Shown here: positions 1 through 6,066 of the stretch, piece after piece
Position numbering within the stretch: the first letter of the stretch is position 1
Layout of the letters: every line of letters begins with the position of its first letter
From: a virus
Virus record (IMG/VR): IMGVR_UViG_3300040806_000308
Coordinates: 1-41,813 of that record
Length of the DNA: 41,813 bases
Strand: one strand, 5' to 3'
The notes under the pieces: model-generated
Databases searched by the model: none
What the model saw: only the letters and a program-made list of their open reading frames with translations
What the model was told of the DNA's origin: nothing
Program-made: the position numbers and the translations under genes

Positions 1-1463
1 ATTTGTAGTCGTGGCCTACCGCTTTGCTGTATCTTCAAGTATTCATGGATTTGAATTTTGCCTGCAATACGATTTTTGTCTGCAGGTCGTAATTTGTGAC
101 CAGAGCGTATAAGGGCTTCTGCAATGGTTGGGCCCGTGTGTCCCGTTCTTGACCAACAAGCCGTATCCAAAACTCCAGATATTGACATGGGGTCTTGAAC
201 TTCCATATTCGTTAGCATCATGGCTAACTCTTCGCCCGTCATCCCTTTTCTATAAAGTTCTCTATAGATGATTAGGGTACCATCACTGGGGTCTACTGCA
301 CCCCACACACAACAAGACTCAGAGGCGTAACCGTAATCAATGCCCTTAATCCTTTGCCAGTGCAGGGGGATTTCAAAGGGCGTAATAACATGCATAGGCG
401 GACTGAATTCAGTAAATGCTGCGCCTTCTGCTACGTCCCAATTCCCTTCTAGTAATTGTTTCCTTTGTACGTCTGGCAACGATTTGAGCATTTGCTCGTA
501 GCGGCCATCGGTGGCCAAGTACGGATTATCATCTAGTCTTGCTGGGATGAATTTCCGCGTGATTCCATCAGCGCCTTGAAAGCCACGGTTGGGGGGTGCA
601 GGATCAATGTATCGCTTTTTGACCCAGTGGGCCCCAACACCACCTGGGTTAGCCGTGCAACGCATGTACGGAACAATTTCGGGGTCTGTAGTCCGCAGTC
701 GGGATGCAAGATAATTCCAGCCAAATTCGGTTGCTTGGTGCGTAATTTCGTCAAAGCCGATCCAAGAATATGCTTGACCTTGGTAACGATAGACATCTGC
801 ATCACGCTCTAAAAAGCCAAATTCGATCTTGGCACCACTTGGGAACGTCCAAAGCTTCTCTACTTCACGGTACTTACAGCCAGGGAAAGCCCTGGGGTAG
901 AGTTCACGAGACTTATCAATTAATTCTCGCAACTCTGGCATAGAACGCCGCAGGATCAAGGCCCTATGGGCAGCCTTGTGTGCATATCGCAGAGGATCAA
1001 CAAGCATGGCGTATGACTTGCCACCCCCTGCCGCACCCCCATATAATACATCGGTCTCGCCTGCGGCTAAAAACTCTGTTTGCGGCCCTTCATTGGGCTT
1101 GAAGACTACTTTTTCTTCTAAGGCTTTACGAATGGTAGGGCCTTTGGCTTCAAGGTCTTTATCTTCTATGACGCCTGCTTTACCGTTAACTAGTTCTAGG
1201 TTTTCGGTTTTAAGCTTTAAAGCCGTCTTTTTATTATTTAGTTTTTCTTGGAGCTTCTTTACTTCTTTTTTCTTTTGAGAAACTTGGCGCCTTGCATTAA
1301 TTTGGGCCCTGGTCTTTGAATGATAATTATAACCACGACCTGCTGCGCCTTTGGGCCTCCCTGCTTTTTTCTTTGGGGTGCCATCTAGTTTTAATACAAA
1401 GTCCCCGTTCTCATCTTTTAGATAATTGTCGGGGTTAATTTCCCAATCAGGTTGTTGCGACAT
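1..1463 (-). CDS. terL: Large terminase subunit (TerL), partial at left edge
   Basis: ATPase-nuclease motor that packages DNA into the prohead. It runs off the window, so 487 codons are visible. Seen: Walker A GGAAGGGKS (res. 142-150), Walker B WIGFDE (D238, E239), first nuclease aspartate in GIDYGY (D376) and a second in VLDTA (D433); the third would lie outside. The ATG at 1463-1461 overlaps the preceding gene by 17 bases. Odd: the ATPase core starts only near residue 125. The preceding stretch is very basic, with GRPKG (35-39) resembling an AT-hook core, then a Lys/Gln-rich probable coiled coil (55-95). Family assignment is secure from the motifs; the role of the N-terminal extension is unknown. 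Confidence 0.94.
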   Translation of the reverse strand, partial: MSQQPDWEINPDNYLKDENGDFVLKLDGTPKKKAGRPKGAAGRGYNYHSKTRAQINARRQVSQKKKEVKKLQEKLNNKKTALKLKTENLELVNGKAGVIEDKDLEAKGPTIRKALEEKVVFKPNEGPQTEFLAAGETDVLYGGAAGGGKSYAMLVDPLRYAHKAAHRALILRRSMPELRELIDKSRELYPRAFPGCKYREVEKLWTFPSGAKIEFGFLERDADVYRYQGQAYSWIGFDEITHQATEFGWNYLASRLRTTDPEIVPYMRCTANPGGVGAHWVKKRYIDPAPPNRGFQGADGITRKFIPARLDDNPYLATDGRYEQMLKSLPDVQRKQLLEGNWDVAEGAAFTEFSPPMHVITPFEIPLHWQRIKGIDYGYASESCCVWGAVDPSDGTLIIYRELYRKGMTGEELAMMLTNMEVQDPMSISGVLDTACWSRTGHTGPTIAEALIRSGHKLRPADKNRIAGKIQIHEYLKIQQSGRPRLQ

Positions 1464-1689
1464 TGCGTTGTTTCAAGATTTTATCTAGGCCTTGGTGGCT
1501 AATGGGCCGCCCAGTCTTGTGGCTCAACCACAATGCACCTTCACGGAGCGATAGACTCTTTGAGGCTACCATGGGCAAAATAGATTCTAAAGCATCAAGT
1601 TCTTCGTCAACAGACAAAAGATAACGATTATCATCTTCATCTAGCTTATAGCCAAAAGGAATGGTACTCGTTTTCCTTTTAATCCGCAT
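1447..1689 (-). CDS. Small HTH-like protein between terS and terL
   Basis: An 80-residue protein lying between the two terminase genes and overlapping both. The C-terminal half (SLREGALWLSHKTGRPIS onward) looks like a helix-turn-helix of the kind that follows the catalytic domain in serine recombinases. No recombinase catalytic domain is present. Proteins of this type sit next to terL in other marine phages (family knowledge), so a DNA-binding role in packaging is a reasonable guess. Two in-frame ATGs compete, 1695-1693 and 1689-1687. The second has the better spacing (7 bases) from the GGGGAG ribosome site and is used here. Function is not proven. Confidence 0.75.
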   Translation of the reverse strand: MRIKRKTSTIPFGYKLDEDDNRYLLSVDEELDALESILPMVASKSLSLREGALWLSHKTGRPISHQGLDKILKQRNVATT

Positions 1690-2080
1690 CTTCATACTCC
1701 CCTTCGATAACATGCATCTCTTTGGCGGGAAGTATAAATAGGCCCTGTGAGCCTTGGACATCAACTTCAAGTTTATCTTTTTTACCTAGGCCCACACGGT
1801 CTAAAAGGGTCTGTGCGGCCTGTAGGCGAATGTTAGCCTGAGGCAATGGGTTATCACTAGTAACCATCTCAACGACCTTCATAGCGGCTTGTGGGGCGCT
1901 TGAGGCCATGATATTCTCTGCGATCTCGATTATTTCTTTTCGCAGGCCCTTTGCAATGGTGGTGTAGGAGCCTGGGGCATAGCCTGCAAGCTCTGCCGCT
2001 TCTTTTAAGTTACCATTACAACTAACAATGTTATCTAAGAATGTTTGTTGTTTGGTAGTTAATTCTTTTTTATTGTTCAT
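1679..2080 (-). CDS. terS: Putative small terminase subunit (TerS)
   Basis: 133 residues. The N-terminus (LTTKQQTFLDNIVSCNGN, then EAAELAGYA) matches the helix-turn-helix start typical of small terminase subunits, which recognise phage DNA and hand it to TerL. The gene is first in the leftward set, directly followed by the HTH protein and TerL, which supports the call. The ATG (2080-2078) sits 7 bases after a perfect TATAAT on the minus strand and has no Shine-Dalgarno sequence. The mRNA is therefore predicted to be leaderless or nearly so. No better downstream start exists before residue 58. Oligomerisation and TerL-binding parts cannot be identified by eye. Confidence 0.8.
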   Translation of the reverse strand: MNNKKELTTKQQTFLDNIVSCNGNLKEAAELAGYAPGSYTTIAKGLRKEIIEIAENIMASSAPQAAMKVVEMVTSDNPLPQANIRLQAAQTLLDRVGLGKKDKLEVDVQGSQGLFILPAKEMHVIEGEYEDAD

Positions 2081-2087
2081 GTATTAC

Positions 2088-2116
2088 ATTATAACGCTGG
2101 TTTACAGTTTTGTCAA
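2088..2116 (-). promoter_or_regulatory. Leftward sigma-70 consensus promoter
   Basis: On the minus strand: TTGACA (2116-2111), a 17-base spacer, TATAAT (2093-2088). Both hexamers are perfect consensus. The predicted start of transcription is at about 2081, on or next to the A of the terS ATG. It probably drives the terminase genes and what follows them. Confidence 0.88.
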
Positions 2117-2154
2117 GTCCTTTTTGACCGTTCGTCGGTTACACTTGACAAAAC
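2107..2154. promoter_or_regulatory. Inverted repeat linking the two divergent -35 boxes
   Basis: Perfect 12-base inverted repeat: GTTTTGTCAAGT (2107-2118) and ACTTGACAAAAC (2143-2154), separated by 24 bases. Each arm contains the -35 box of one divergent promoter. The symmetry may simply reflect two identical -35 regions back to back, or it may be an operator for one regulator acting on both promoters. Confidence 0.6.
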
Positions 2155-2173
2155 CTGTTTTTACCTGTATACT
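2145..2173 (+). promoter_or_regulatory. Rightward sigma-70 consensus promoter (early)
   Basis: TTGACA (2145-2150), a 17-base spacer, TATACT (2168-2173): perfect -35 and 5/6 -10. The start is predicted near 2180, giving an unusually long, highly structured leader of about 700 bases before the first rightward gene at 2895. It shares the control region with the leftward promoter. Confidence 0.88.
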
Positions 2174-2178
2174 ATATA

Positions 2179-2201
2179 GTGTAACGAAGGCCCCGTTACA
2201 C
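2179..2201. promoter_or_regulatory. Operator-like inverted repeat at the rightward start site
   Basis: GTGTAACG (2179-2186) and CGTTACAC (2194-2201), separated by 7 bases, overlap the predicted +1. A third copy of the half site, GTTACAC (2138-2144), abuts the rightward -35 box. Three half sites around -35 and +1 look like a repressor-binding layout. A short RNA hairpin at the transcript 5' end is the alternative. Confidence 0.5.
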
Positions 2202-2241
2202 CCATACATACCTGCCTCGGGCCATGAGGTATAGAGGCTTT

Positions 2242-2319
2242 AAAGCTGCGGAGAAATCTAGTAGACATCGAAGACCTTTGGAGAGGTAGTTCCAAAGCTG
2301 CGGCGGAAACTAGTGGACA
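2242..2319 (+). repeat. 26-bp imperfect direct repeat, two copies
   Basis: Copies at 2242-2267 and 2294-2319 match at 22 of 26 positions and both begin AAAGCTGCGG; starts are 52 bases apart. A related partial copy (AAGCTGCGGCC) lies at 2812-2822, inside the spacer of the promoter at 2807. Possible protein-binding iterons; function unknown. Confidence 0.6.
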
Positions 2320-2806
2320 ACCGCAACTGGCTCAAATTGTATACCCATGTATATATATACCATGGTCCCCCCCTGGCCTCCTGCCCACCCCTCCAAAGTC
2401 TCTAAAGACTTTGACATCTCCAGAAATCCTTATAGGATTTATCACCCATTGCGCCCATGTAAAAAATCTATAAAGATTTTTTTAAATTTCTCGAAAAGGC
2501 TCCAAAGTCTAGTAAGACTTTGAGGCCCCCTTCTAAAATTTCAAAGAAATTTCTAGTTGACTGGCTCCAGAGACTGTAAAAATCTTTAAAGAATTTAAAG
2601 ATTTTTAAAAACTTCTCTAAATTTTTTAAGTATTTAAAAAATTAACCCCACGCACACGCTACGAGAATCTCCAGAATCTCTCCATCCTTACAGGATGAGG
2701 AACCCCCTTTAAAATATTCTTCGAATATTTCTTGTTTTCTTCGCCTGTTTCAGCGCGAATTCCTTCGGAATTTTCCTGTGTGAGAAATCGCCCAGGAAGA
2801 AAAGTG

Positions 2807-2855
2807 TTGACAAGCTGCGGCCAAACCAGCCATAGTGGAATGGCATCGGCGGCAA
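2807..2855 (+). promoter_or_regulatory. Promoter module, copy 1
   Basis: TTGACA (2807-2812), 18 bases, CATAGT (2831-2836), followed by GGAATGGC and CGGCAA. The module is repeated at 4065-4112 with the same order and spacing of shared blocks (TTGACAAGCTG, TGGAATGGC, CGGCAA). It would drive the gene at 2895. The -10 matches consensus at only 4/6 positions; conservation between the two copies is the stronger evidence. Confidence 0.65.
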
Positions 2856-2877
2856 GCGGCCTTCGATCACACTCAAA

Positions 2878-2892
2878 CAATTCGGAGAATTG
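2878..2892 (+). promoter_or_regulatory. Hairpin presenting the ribosome-binding site in its loop
   Basis: CAATTC-GGA-GAATTG forms a perfect 6-bp stem with a 3-base loop, ending 2 bases before the ATG at 2895. The Shine-Dalgarno bases GGAG (2884-2887) are the loop plus the first stem base. Folding would partly mask the site, so translation may depend on structure or a bound protein. Confidence 0.6.
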
Positions 2893-2894
2893 CT

Positions 2895-3386
2895 ATGAAC
2901 GATACCTACGCTAATGTCCCTGGCAACAAAGTTGCAACCTACAAGCAACTCAAAGCCCTTGGCTTTCGGTTCGCAAAGCTCCATGGCTCCGACAATACCT
3001 ACGGTATGTCGAAGGTCTTCACGGCCATTCTGGTTAAATACCAGAATGAAAACCCTAAGACGCCTCTAACCCACACCGATGTTCAGAACTTCTTCGAAGT
3101 TCAGGAGATTCCTGCCAAATTTGTGAAACAAATTAAAATCAAGCCGAAGGCTTCCAAGACTGTTGCCAAGGTGACGAAAGTCACCAAGACCAAGCCGAAG
3201 GCTTCAGAGACTCCGAAGGAGTCAGAGGCTCCCAAGCCTTCGGCTTCTAGCCAGTCCGTCGAAGACTTCAAGAATTCTCTGAATTCTTTGAAGAACCGAG
3301 TGGTTGAAGTTGAAAAGCGCCAAGCTACGCTTGAAACCAAGTTTGACCTGCTCTGGGCCTTCGTCCAAGAAGAACTTGGCAAATAA
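2895..3386 (+). CDS. Early protein with basic linker and C-terminal coiled coil
   Basis: 163 residues, first rightward gene. The start is the ATG at 2895 with GGAG 7 bases upstream; an in-frame ATG at 2835 lacks a ribosome site and lies in the promoter. Residues 1-80 form a mixed domain I do not recognise. Residues 82-122 are a Lys/Pro/Ser/Thr/Ala linker with repeated KPKAS and KPSAS. Residues 125-163 form a probable coiled coil (EDFKNSLNSLKNRVVEVEKR). Eight short hairpins lie inside the coding sequence, several of them encoding the repeated linker peptides, so the linker may have grown by spread of the hairpin element. A nucleic-acid or host-factor binding role is a guess. Confidence 0.75.
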   Translation: MNDTYANVPGNKVATYKQLKALGFRFAKLHGSDNTYGMSKVFTAILVKYQNENPKTPLTHTDVQNFFEVQEIPAKFVKQIKIKPKASKTVAKVTKVTKTKPKASETPKESEAPKPSASSQSVEDFKNSLNSLKNRVVEVEKRQATLETKFDLLWAFVQEELGK

Positions 3387-3424
3387 GTCCCTTCGGGACT
3401 CTTTAAAGCCCCCTTCGGGGGGCT
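3386..3424 (+). terminator. Tandem hairpins, terminator-like
   Basis: AGTCCC-TTC-GGGACT (3386-3400) and AGCCCCC-TTCG-GGGGGCT (3407-3424) directly follow the stop codon of the upstream gene. The second has a UUCG tetraloop closed by C-G. Neither is followed by a good U-tract, so factor-dependent termination, transcript-end protection or processing is as likely as intrinsic termination. Confidence 0.55.
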
Positions 3425-3447
3425 AAATAAACTTAGCGGGAGTTATT

Positions 3448-4068
3448 ATGTATAACTTACATGCAACTGAAATTCAATCCTTTGCCCAGAAGTCTGCCGA
3501 TAATTTATTCCAAGTTATACTTATGGTGGCCCTAAGTATTCAGCAGCGATGGGATACCGTAGGTAAACAAATGGAAGATGTTAAGGCCAATGGTATTACT
3601 TCTAAATATTTATGGGGCAATAAAGTTAAAACTTATAAATACTTATTAACTAAAAAGCATTTTATATATGCTCAAGCCATGGCTGTTATTAATTCAAAGC
3701 ACGATAATGACACTAAAGCTTTGAAACTTATGGAGATTTTCCTTAGAGTAGATGGATTAGGTTTAGCTAAAGCTGGTTTTGTATGTCAATTATTTGCAGG
3801 TTTAGTTGGTTGTATTGATACTCATAATATTAGAATGTATCAATTAGATTCAAATAAACTTAAATATTCTAATAATATTAAATGTATTATAACTCGTAGA
3901 AGTAAAATTAATAGTTATATTAAACTCTGTGGGTTTATTGGCACCGAGAAACTTTGGAACAATTGGTGTAATTATTTGGCACTCCGCAATCCCAAGGCCT
4001 GGAAGGATGGTTATCATGTGAGCGCAGCCCACGTTGCATACGCTAAGGGCGAAGCCCTGGGGGGTTGA
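3448..4068 (+). CDS. Helix-hairpin-helix protein, DNA glycosylase-like
   Basis: 206 residues, ATG with GGGAG upstream. The middle (LRVDGLGLAKAGFVCQLFAG, then GCIDTHN) resembles the HhH-GPD core of base-excision glycosylases: a hairpin with GLGLAKA, followed by an aspartate in a D-x-H setting. The catalytic lysine seen in bifunctional glycosylases is not evident, so it may be monofunctional or only DNA-binding. Flanking parts are Lys/Asn/Tyr rich and the gene is more AT-rich than its neighbours, which hints at separate origin. It lies between two copies of the repeated promoter module; its stop TGA overlaps the TTGACA of the next promoter. Possible roles are DNA repair or attack on host DNA. 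Confidence 0.65.
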   Translation: MYNLHATEIQSFAQKSADNLFQVILMVALSIQQRWDTVGKQMEDVKANGITSKYLWGNKVKTYKYLLTKKHFIYAQAMAVINSKHDNDTKALKLMEIFLRVDGLGLAKAGFVCQLFAGLVGCIDTHNIRMYQLDSNKLKYSNNIKCIITRRSKINSYIKLCGFIGTEKLWNNWCNYLALRNPKAWKDGYHVSAAHVAYAKGEALGG

Positions 4069-4112
4069 CAAGCTGGACCGACCCGTGCTACCTTGGAATG
4101 GCTCGACGGCAA
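4065..4112 (+). promoter_or_regulatory. Promoter module, copy 2
   Basis: TTGACA (4065-4070), 18 bases, TACCTT (4089-4094) with an extended -10 TG at 4086-4087, then GGAATGGC and CGGCAA as in the copy at 2807. It would start transcription near 4101 and drive the operon beginning at 4143. Confidence 0.65.
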
Positions 4113-4142
4113 CACCATCAACACAACACGAGGATAACACAC

Positions 4143-4346
4143 ATGGATATTAACTTCAAGGTTTTTAATCGCTCTGTCATCATTCGTCGTCGTATTAAAC
4201 TTCGTCGGTTTGGTTTTGGCTCTGGTTCTTGTTTCAATAATGTTCATATGGGTAAATTGAGTATTTATATTCAACATCGTCGGTCCCGTGTTGTTGGCTT
4301 CCAAGCCATCGCCGATGACAAAGGCCGCGAATCTGTCGCGGTCTAG
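4143..4346 (+). CDS. Small basic protein, unknown
   Basis: 67 residues, ATG at 4143 preceded by GAGGA. An upstream in-frame start at 4065 would overlap the promoter and is rejected. The protein is rich in arginine (RRRIKLRR in the middle) and has no recognised domain. Its charge suggests nucleic-acid binding. It is the first gene after the second promoter module, a position typical of early host-takeover genes (inference). Confidence 0.65.
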   Translation: MDINFKVFNRSVIIRRRIKLRRFGFGSGSCFNNVHMGKLSIYIQHRRSRVVGFQAIADDKGRESVAV

Positions 4347-4359
4347 GGGGGATTAAACC

Positions 4360-4578
4360 ATGGAAGTATTCGATGCTATTCGCTTGGCCTTCGAAGTCTC
4401 AAAAGAAACTAAAGCCCCGTGCTATGTTACGAAAACTATTGACGGCGAGCATCAAGTATGGGATACTTCCATTGGTCCTGAAACTTTAGATATAGTTGTA
4501 GGTAAAACAAGTTTTAATGATGTACTAGAAGACGAGTGGGTTTTCAACTTCTTTGGTGAGGCACAAAACAATGACTAA
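4360..4578 (+). CDS. Small acidic hypothetical protein
   Basis: 72 residues, ATG with a G-rich ribosome site (GGGGGGA) 8 bases upstream. It is acidic, ends EAQNND, and has no recognised domain or membrane segment. Its last 8 bases overlap the start of the DUF932 gene (ATG inside ATGACTAA), so the two are probably translationally coupled. Confidence 0.7.
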   Translation: MEVFDAIRLAFEVSKETKAPCYVTKTIDGEHQVWDTSIGPETLDIVVGKTSFNDVLEDEWVFNFFGEAQNND

Positions 4579-5506
4579 CGTAACCAATCTGTTTCAAAAC
4601 GCAAGTGTTTTTGGCGACTATGGCCGCGCAGATTTTGACATTGCTACTGGGCCGCTCCAATACTTTGATGCCCATGGCAATGTTAAGCGGGCTTCAAAAG
4701 AAATTATTTACCGTACCGATACCGGCGAGGAGTTAGGTATTCATGGCTCTCGCTACAAGCCGGTAGCCCCTAAGCAAATGATTGATGCAACCCGCAAGAT
4801 CATTATGTGGAGCAACCTCAACACCGATGGCATTGAAGAAACTATTGCAACTTCTCATCATGGTTGCCGCACCTTTGTTAAATATAAGTTGCCTAGCCAT
4901 ACTTACACGACCCCTGACGGTGACACTGCGGCTCTTTGTCTGTTGGCCCTGACGAGCTTTGATTCTAAGTGGCCCTTCATGATCAGCGTAGCTGCCGAAC
5001 AGTTTGCATGTACTAATCTGCAAGTATTCACCACAGGTGAGATTGCAGTCTATAAATCTAAGCATGTTCAAAGTCTTGACATTGACCACGGCTCTCGTGT
5101 TATTGTCAAGGCTCTGGATGTTGTTAATGAACAACAGGAGCAATGGCACCAATGGTATAACACTCACATTCATGCTGGCCAAGCCGCCCGCTTTATTGCT
5201 AACTTTACTAATACCGGGGCTGAGCTTGATGAATTGTATGAAGGTGGCAATCTTTACGCCCCTTTGAATTACGGATATCATCTTAAGCGCAATAACACAA
5301 GTGTTAATTATCTTTGCGATGCTTACAAGGGTTATGCAGATCGGATGGGCCATAATCTTTGGGCAATGTACAATGCCTTTACTGACTGGTCCACTCATGC
5401 TAAGTTCTCTAAGCGTGTTAACTATGACACGATTGCTTCGGCAACCAATGACCGCCAAGAGAAAGTGCGGAAGTTTGTAACCACTAACTTCAGGATGGCA
5501 GCCTAA
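4571..5506 (+). CDS. DUF932-family phage/plasmid protein
   Basis: 311 residues. The ATG at 4571 is chosen because GGTGAGG lies about 9 bases upstream; an in-frame GTG at 4553 has no ribosome site. The pattern (two charged repeats around RTDTGEELGIHGSRYKPV, a central beta-rich part, and CTNLQVF) is that of DUF932, common in phages and plasmids and often next to recombination or replication genes. The biochemical function is not established. A 278-codon open frame on the opposite strand is a by-product of codon use. It overlaps the neighbouring genes on both sides. Confidence 0.8.
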   Translation: MTNVTNLFQNASVFGDYGRADFDIATGPLQYFDAHGNVKRASKEIIYRTDTGEELGIHGSRYKPVAPKQMIDATRKIIMWSNLNTDGIEETIATSHHGCRTFVKYKLPSHTYTTPDGDTAALCLLALTSFDSKWPFMISVAAEQFACTNLQVFTTGEIAVYKSKHVQSLDIDHGSRVIVKALDVVNEQQEQWHQWYNTHIHAGQAARFIANFTNTGAELDELYEGGNLYAPLNYGYHLKRNNTSVNYLCDAYKGYADRMGHNLWAMYNAFTDWSTHAKFSKRVNYDTIASATNDRQEKVRKFVTTNFRMAA

Positions 5507-5727
5507 TGAAACATTACGCAATAGACCAAGAGTTCCCTTACACTTTGTATGTTGCGGAAGATTCTTCAATGCCTACCATTAGGGTGGCTATCGACCGCAA
5601 CGCTTACTTAAACTTCCAGGGGGACCGCCCCCTTTATGACAAGCGGTCGCTGCTTCAGTTGTCTGATTTCCTTCGTGATGTTGCAGAAAATATGGAGACT
5701 TACGATGAACAAGACCCCCCGTTTTAA
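5506..5727 (+). CDS. Hypothetical protein, 73 aa
   Basis: ATG overlaps the upstream stop (TAATG) and has AGGATGG as ribosome site. The sequence is soluble and mildly acidic, with no recognised family. It sits in a run of overlapping small genes read as one transcript. Confidence 0.7.
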   Translation: MKHYAIDQEFPYTLYVAEDSSMPTIRVAIDRNAYLNFQGDRPLYDKRSLLQLSDFLRDVAENMETYDEQDPPF

Positions 5728-5881
5728 TGTCGATGAAATTGTTGAAGACTTGGTGTGGACTCACGTTTATTGTCGTAAGCACCCTGATTGGATGGGGCTT
5801 GCATTTGGTCTTGTAAACCTTGGGGTTTCTCCAAAGCGTCGGGACCAGATCATCGATAAAGCATTTGCGGCGGTCTCATGA
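5705..5881 (+). CDS. Hypothetical protein, 58 aa
   Basis: The ATG at 5705 is preceded by GGAGA and overlaps the upstream gene by 23 bases; an earlier in-frame ATG at 5636 would overlap far more and lacks a ribosome site. Mixed helical protein; no family recognised. The stop overlaps the next ATG (ATGA). Confidence 0.65.
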   Translation: MNKTPRFNVDEIVEDLVWTHVYCRKHPDWMGLAFGLVNLGVSPKRRDQIIDKAFAAVS

Positions 5882-6066
5882 GAGGCCGCTATCGATTGAT
5901 AACTGATGCTCAATACTACAAATGTTTTGAATGCCATCAAGACTATAATGAAATGTTGGACCCGCCAAGGGATCATCCCGACCACGAGCGTTGGAAGTTA
6001 TGTCCTGAGTGTGCCGCATCTTGGAAGTATATTGAAAGCCCGACCATCTACCCAGGAGATGCCTAA
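5878..6066 (+). CDS. Small zinc-ribbon-like protein
   Basis: 62 residues with two CxxC pairs (CFEC and CPEC) about 25 residues apart, a spacing suited to binding one zinc ion. Small zinc-ribbon proteins in phage early operons often bind nucleic acid or host polymerase (general knowledge); nothing here shows the partner. Start and stop overlap both neighbours (ATGA, TAATG). Confidence 0.7.
   Translation: MRGRYRLITDAQYYKCFECHQDYNEMLDPPRDHPDHERWKLCPECAASWKYIESPTIYPGDA

Larger units (their letters stand above)
2202..2894. other. Non-coding control region, possible origin or structured leader
   Basis: About 690 bases without a convincing gene; the ORFs here lack ribosome sites and protein-like composition. 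In order it holds a 26-base direct repeat (2242-2319), an alternating TA tract (2350-2359) followed by a C-rich strand bias, eleven short perfect hairpins (2394-2892), AT-rich runs around 2578-2643, and a promoter (2807-2836). The AT tracts plus repeats would suit a replication origin. The position downstream of a strong promoter would equally suit a long structured 5' leader or non-coding RNA. Confidence 0.55.
2394..3424. repeat. Array of about 21 short perfect hairpins
   Basis: Short inverted repeats with 5-13 bp stems and mostly 3-4 base loops. Positions: 2394-2413, 2424-2440, 2461-2482, 2503-2522, 2536-2552, 2578-2606 (13 bp stem, loop GAA), 2620-2643, 2683-2697, 2712-2730, 2758-2772, 2878-2892, 3026-3048, 3086-3102, 3141-3153, 3170-3185, 3192-3204, 3209-3223, 3234-3246, 3266-3293 (one bulge), 3386-3400, 3407-3424. 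Loops TTC or GAA recur. Two hairpins share the arm CAAAGTCT with different loops. The array crosses from non-coding DNA into the coding region at 2895-3386 without a break. Confidence 0.85.

Noticed and set aside
1447-1770. Serine recombinase or integrase reading of the small HTH gene
   Set aside because: Only the HTH-like C-terminal pattern is present; there is no catalytic domain, and the gene lies between terminase genes.
2028-2234. 68-codon plus-strand frame across the divergent promoters
   Set aside because: It contains both promoters and operator repeats and has no ribosome site.
2709-2984. Minus-strand frames of 73-91 codons in the hairpin region
   Set aside because: Overlap the promoter and the plus-strand gene; composition reflects palindromes rather than protein.
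2394-3424. CRISPR-like interpretation of the hairpin array
   Set aside because: There is no constant repeat, no regular spacer length and no cas genes; stems differ from one hairpin to the next.
4733-5569. 278-codon open frame on the minus strand opposite the DUF932 gene
   Set aside because: No ribosome site, no recognisable protein pattern, and it lies antisense to a gene with clear family features; it follows from codon use on the plus strand.
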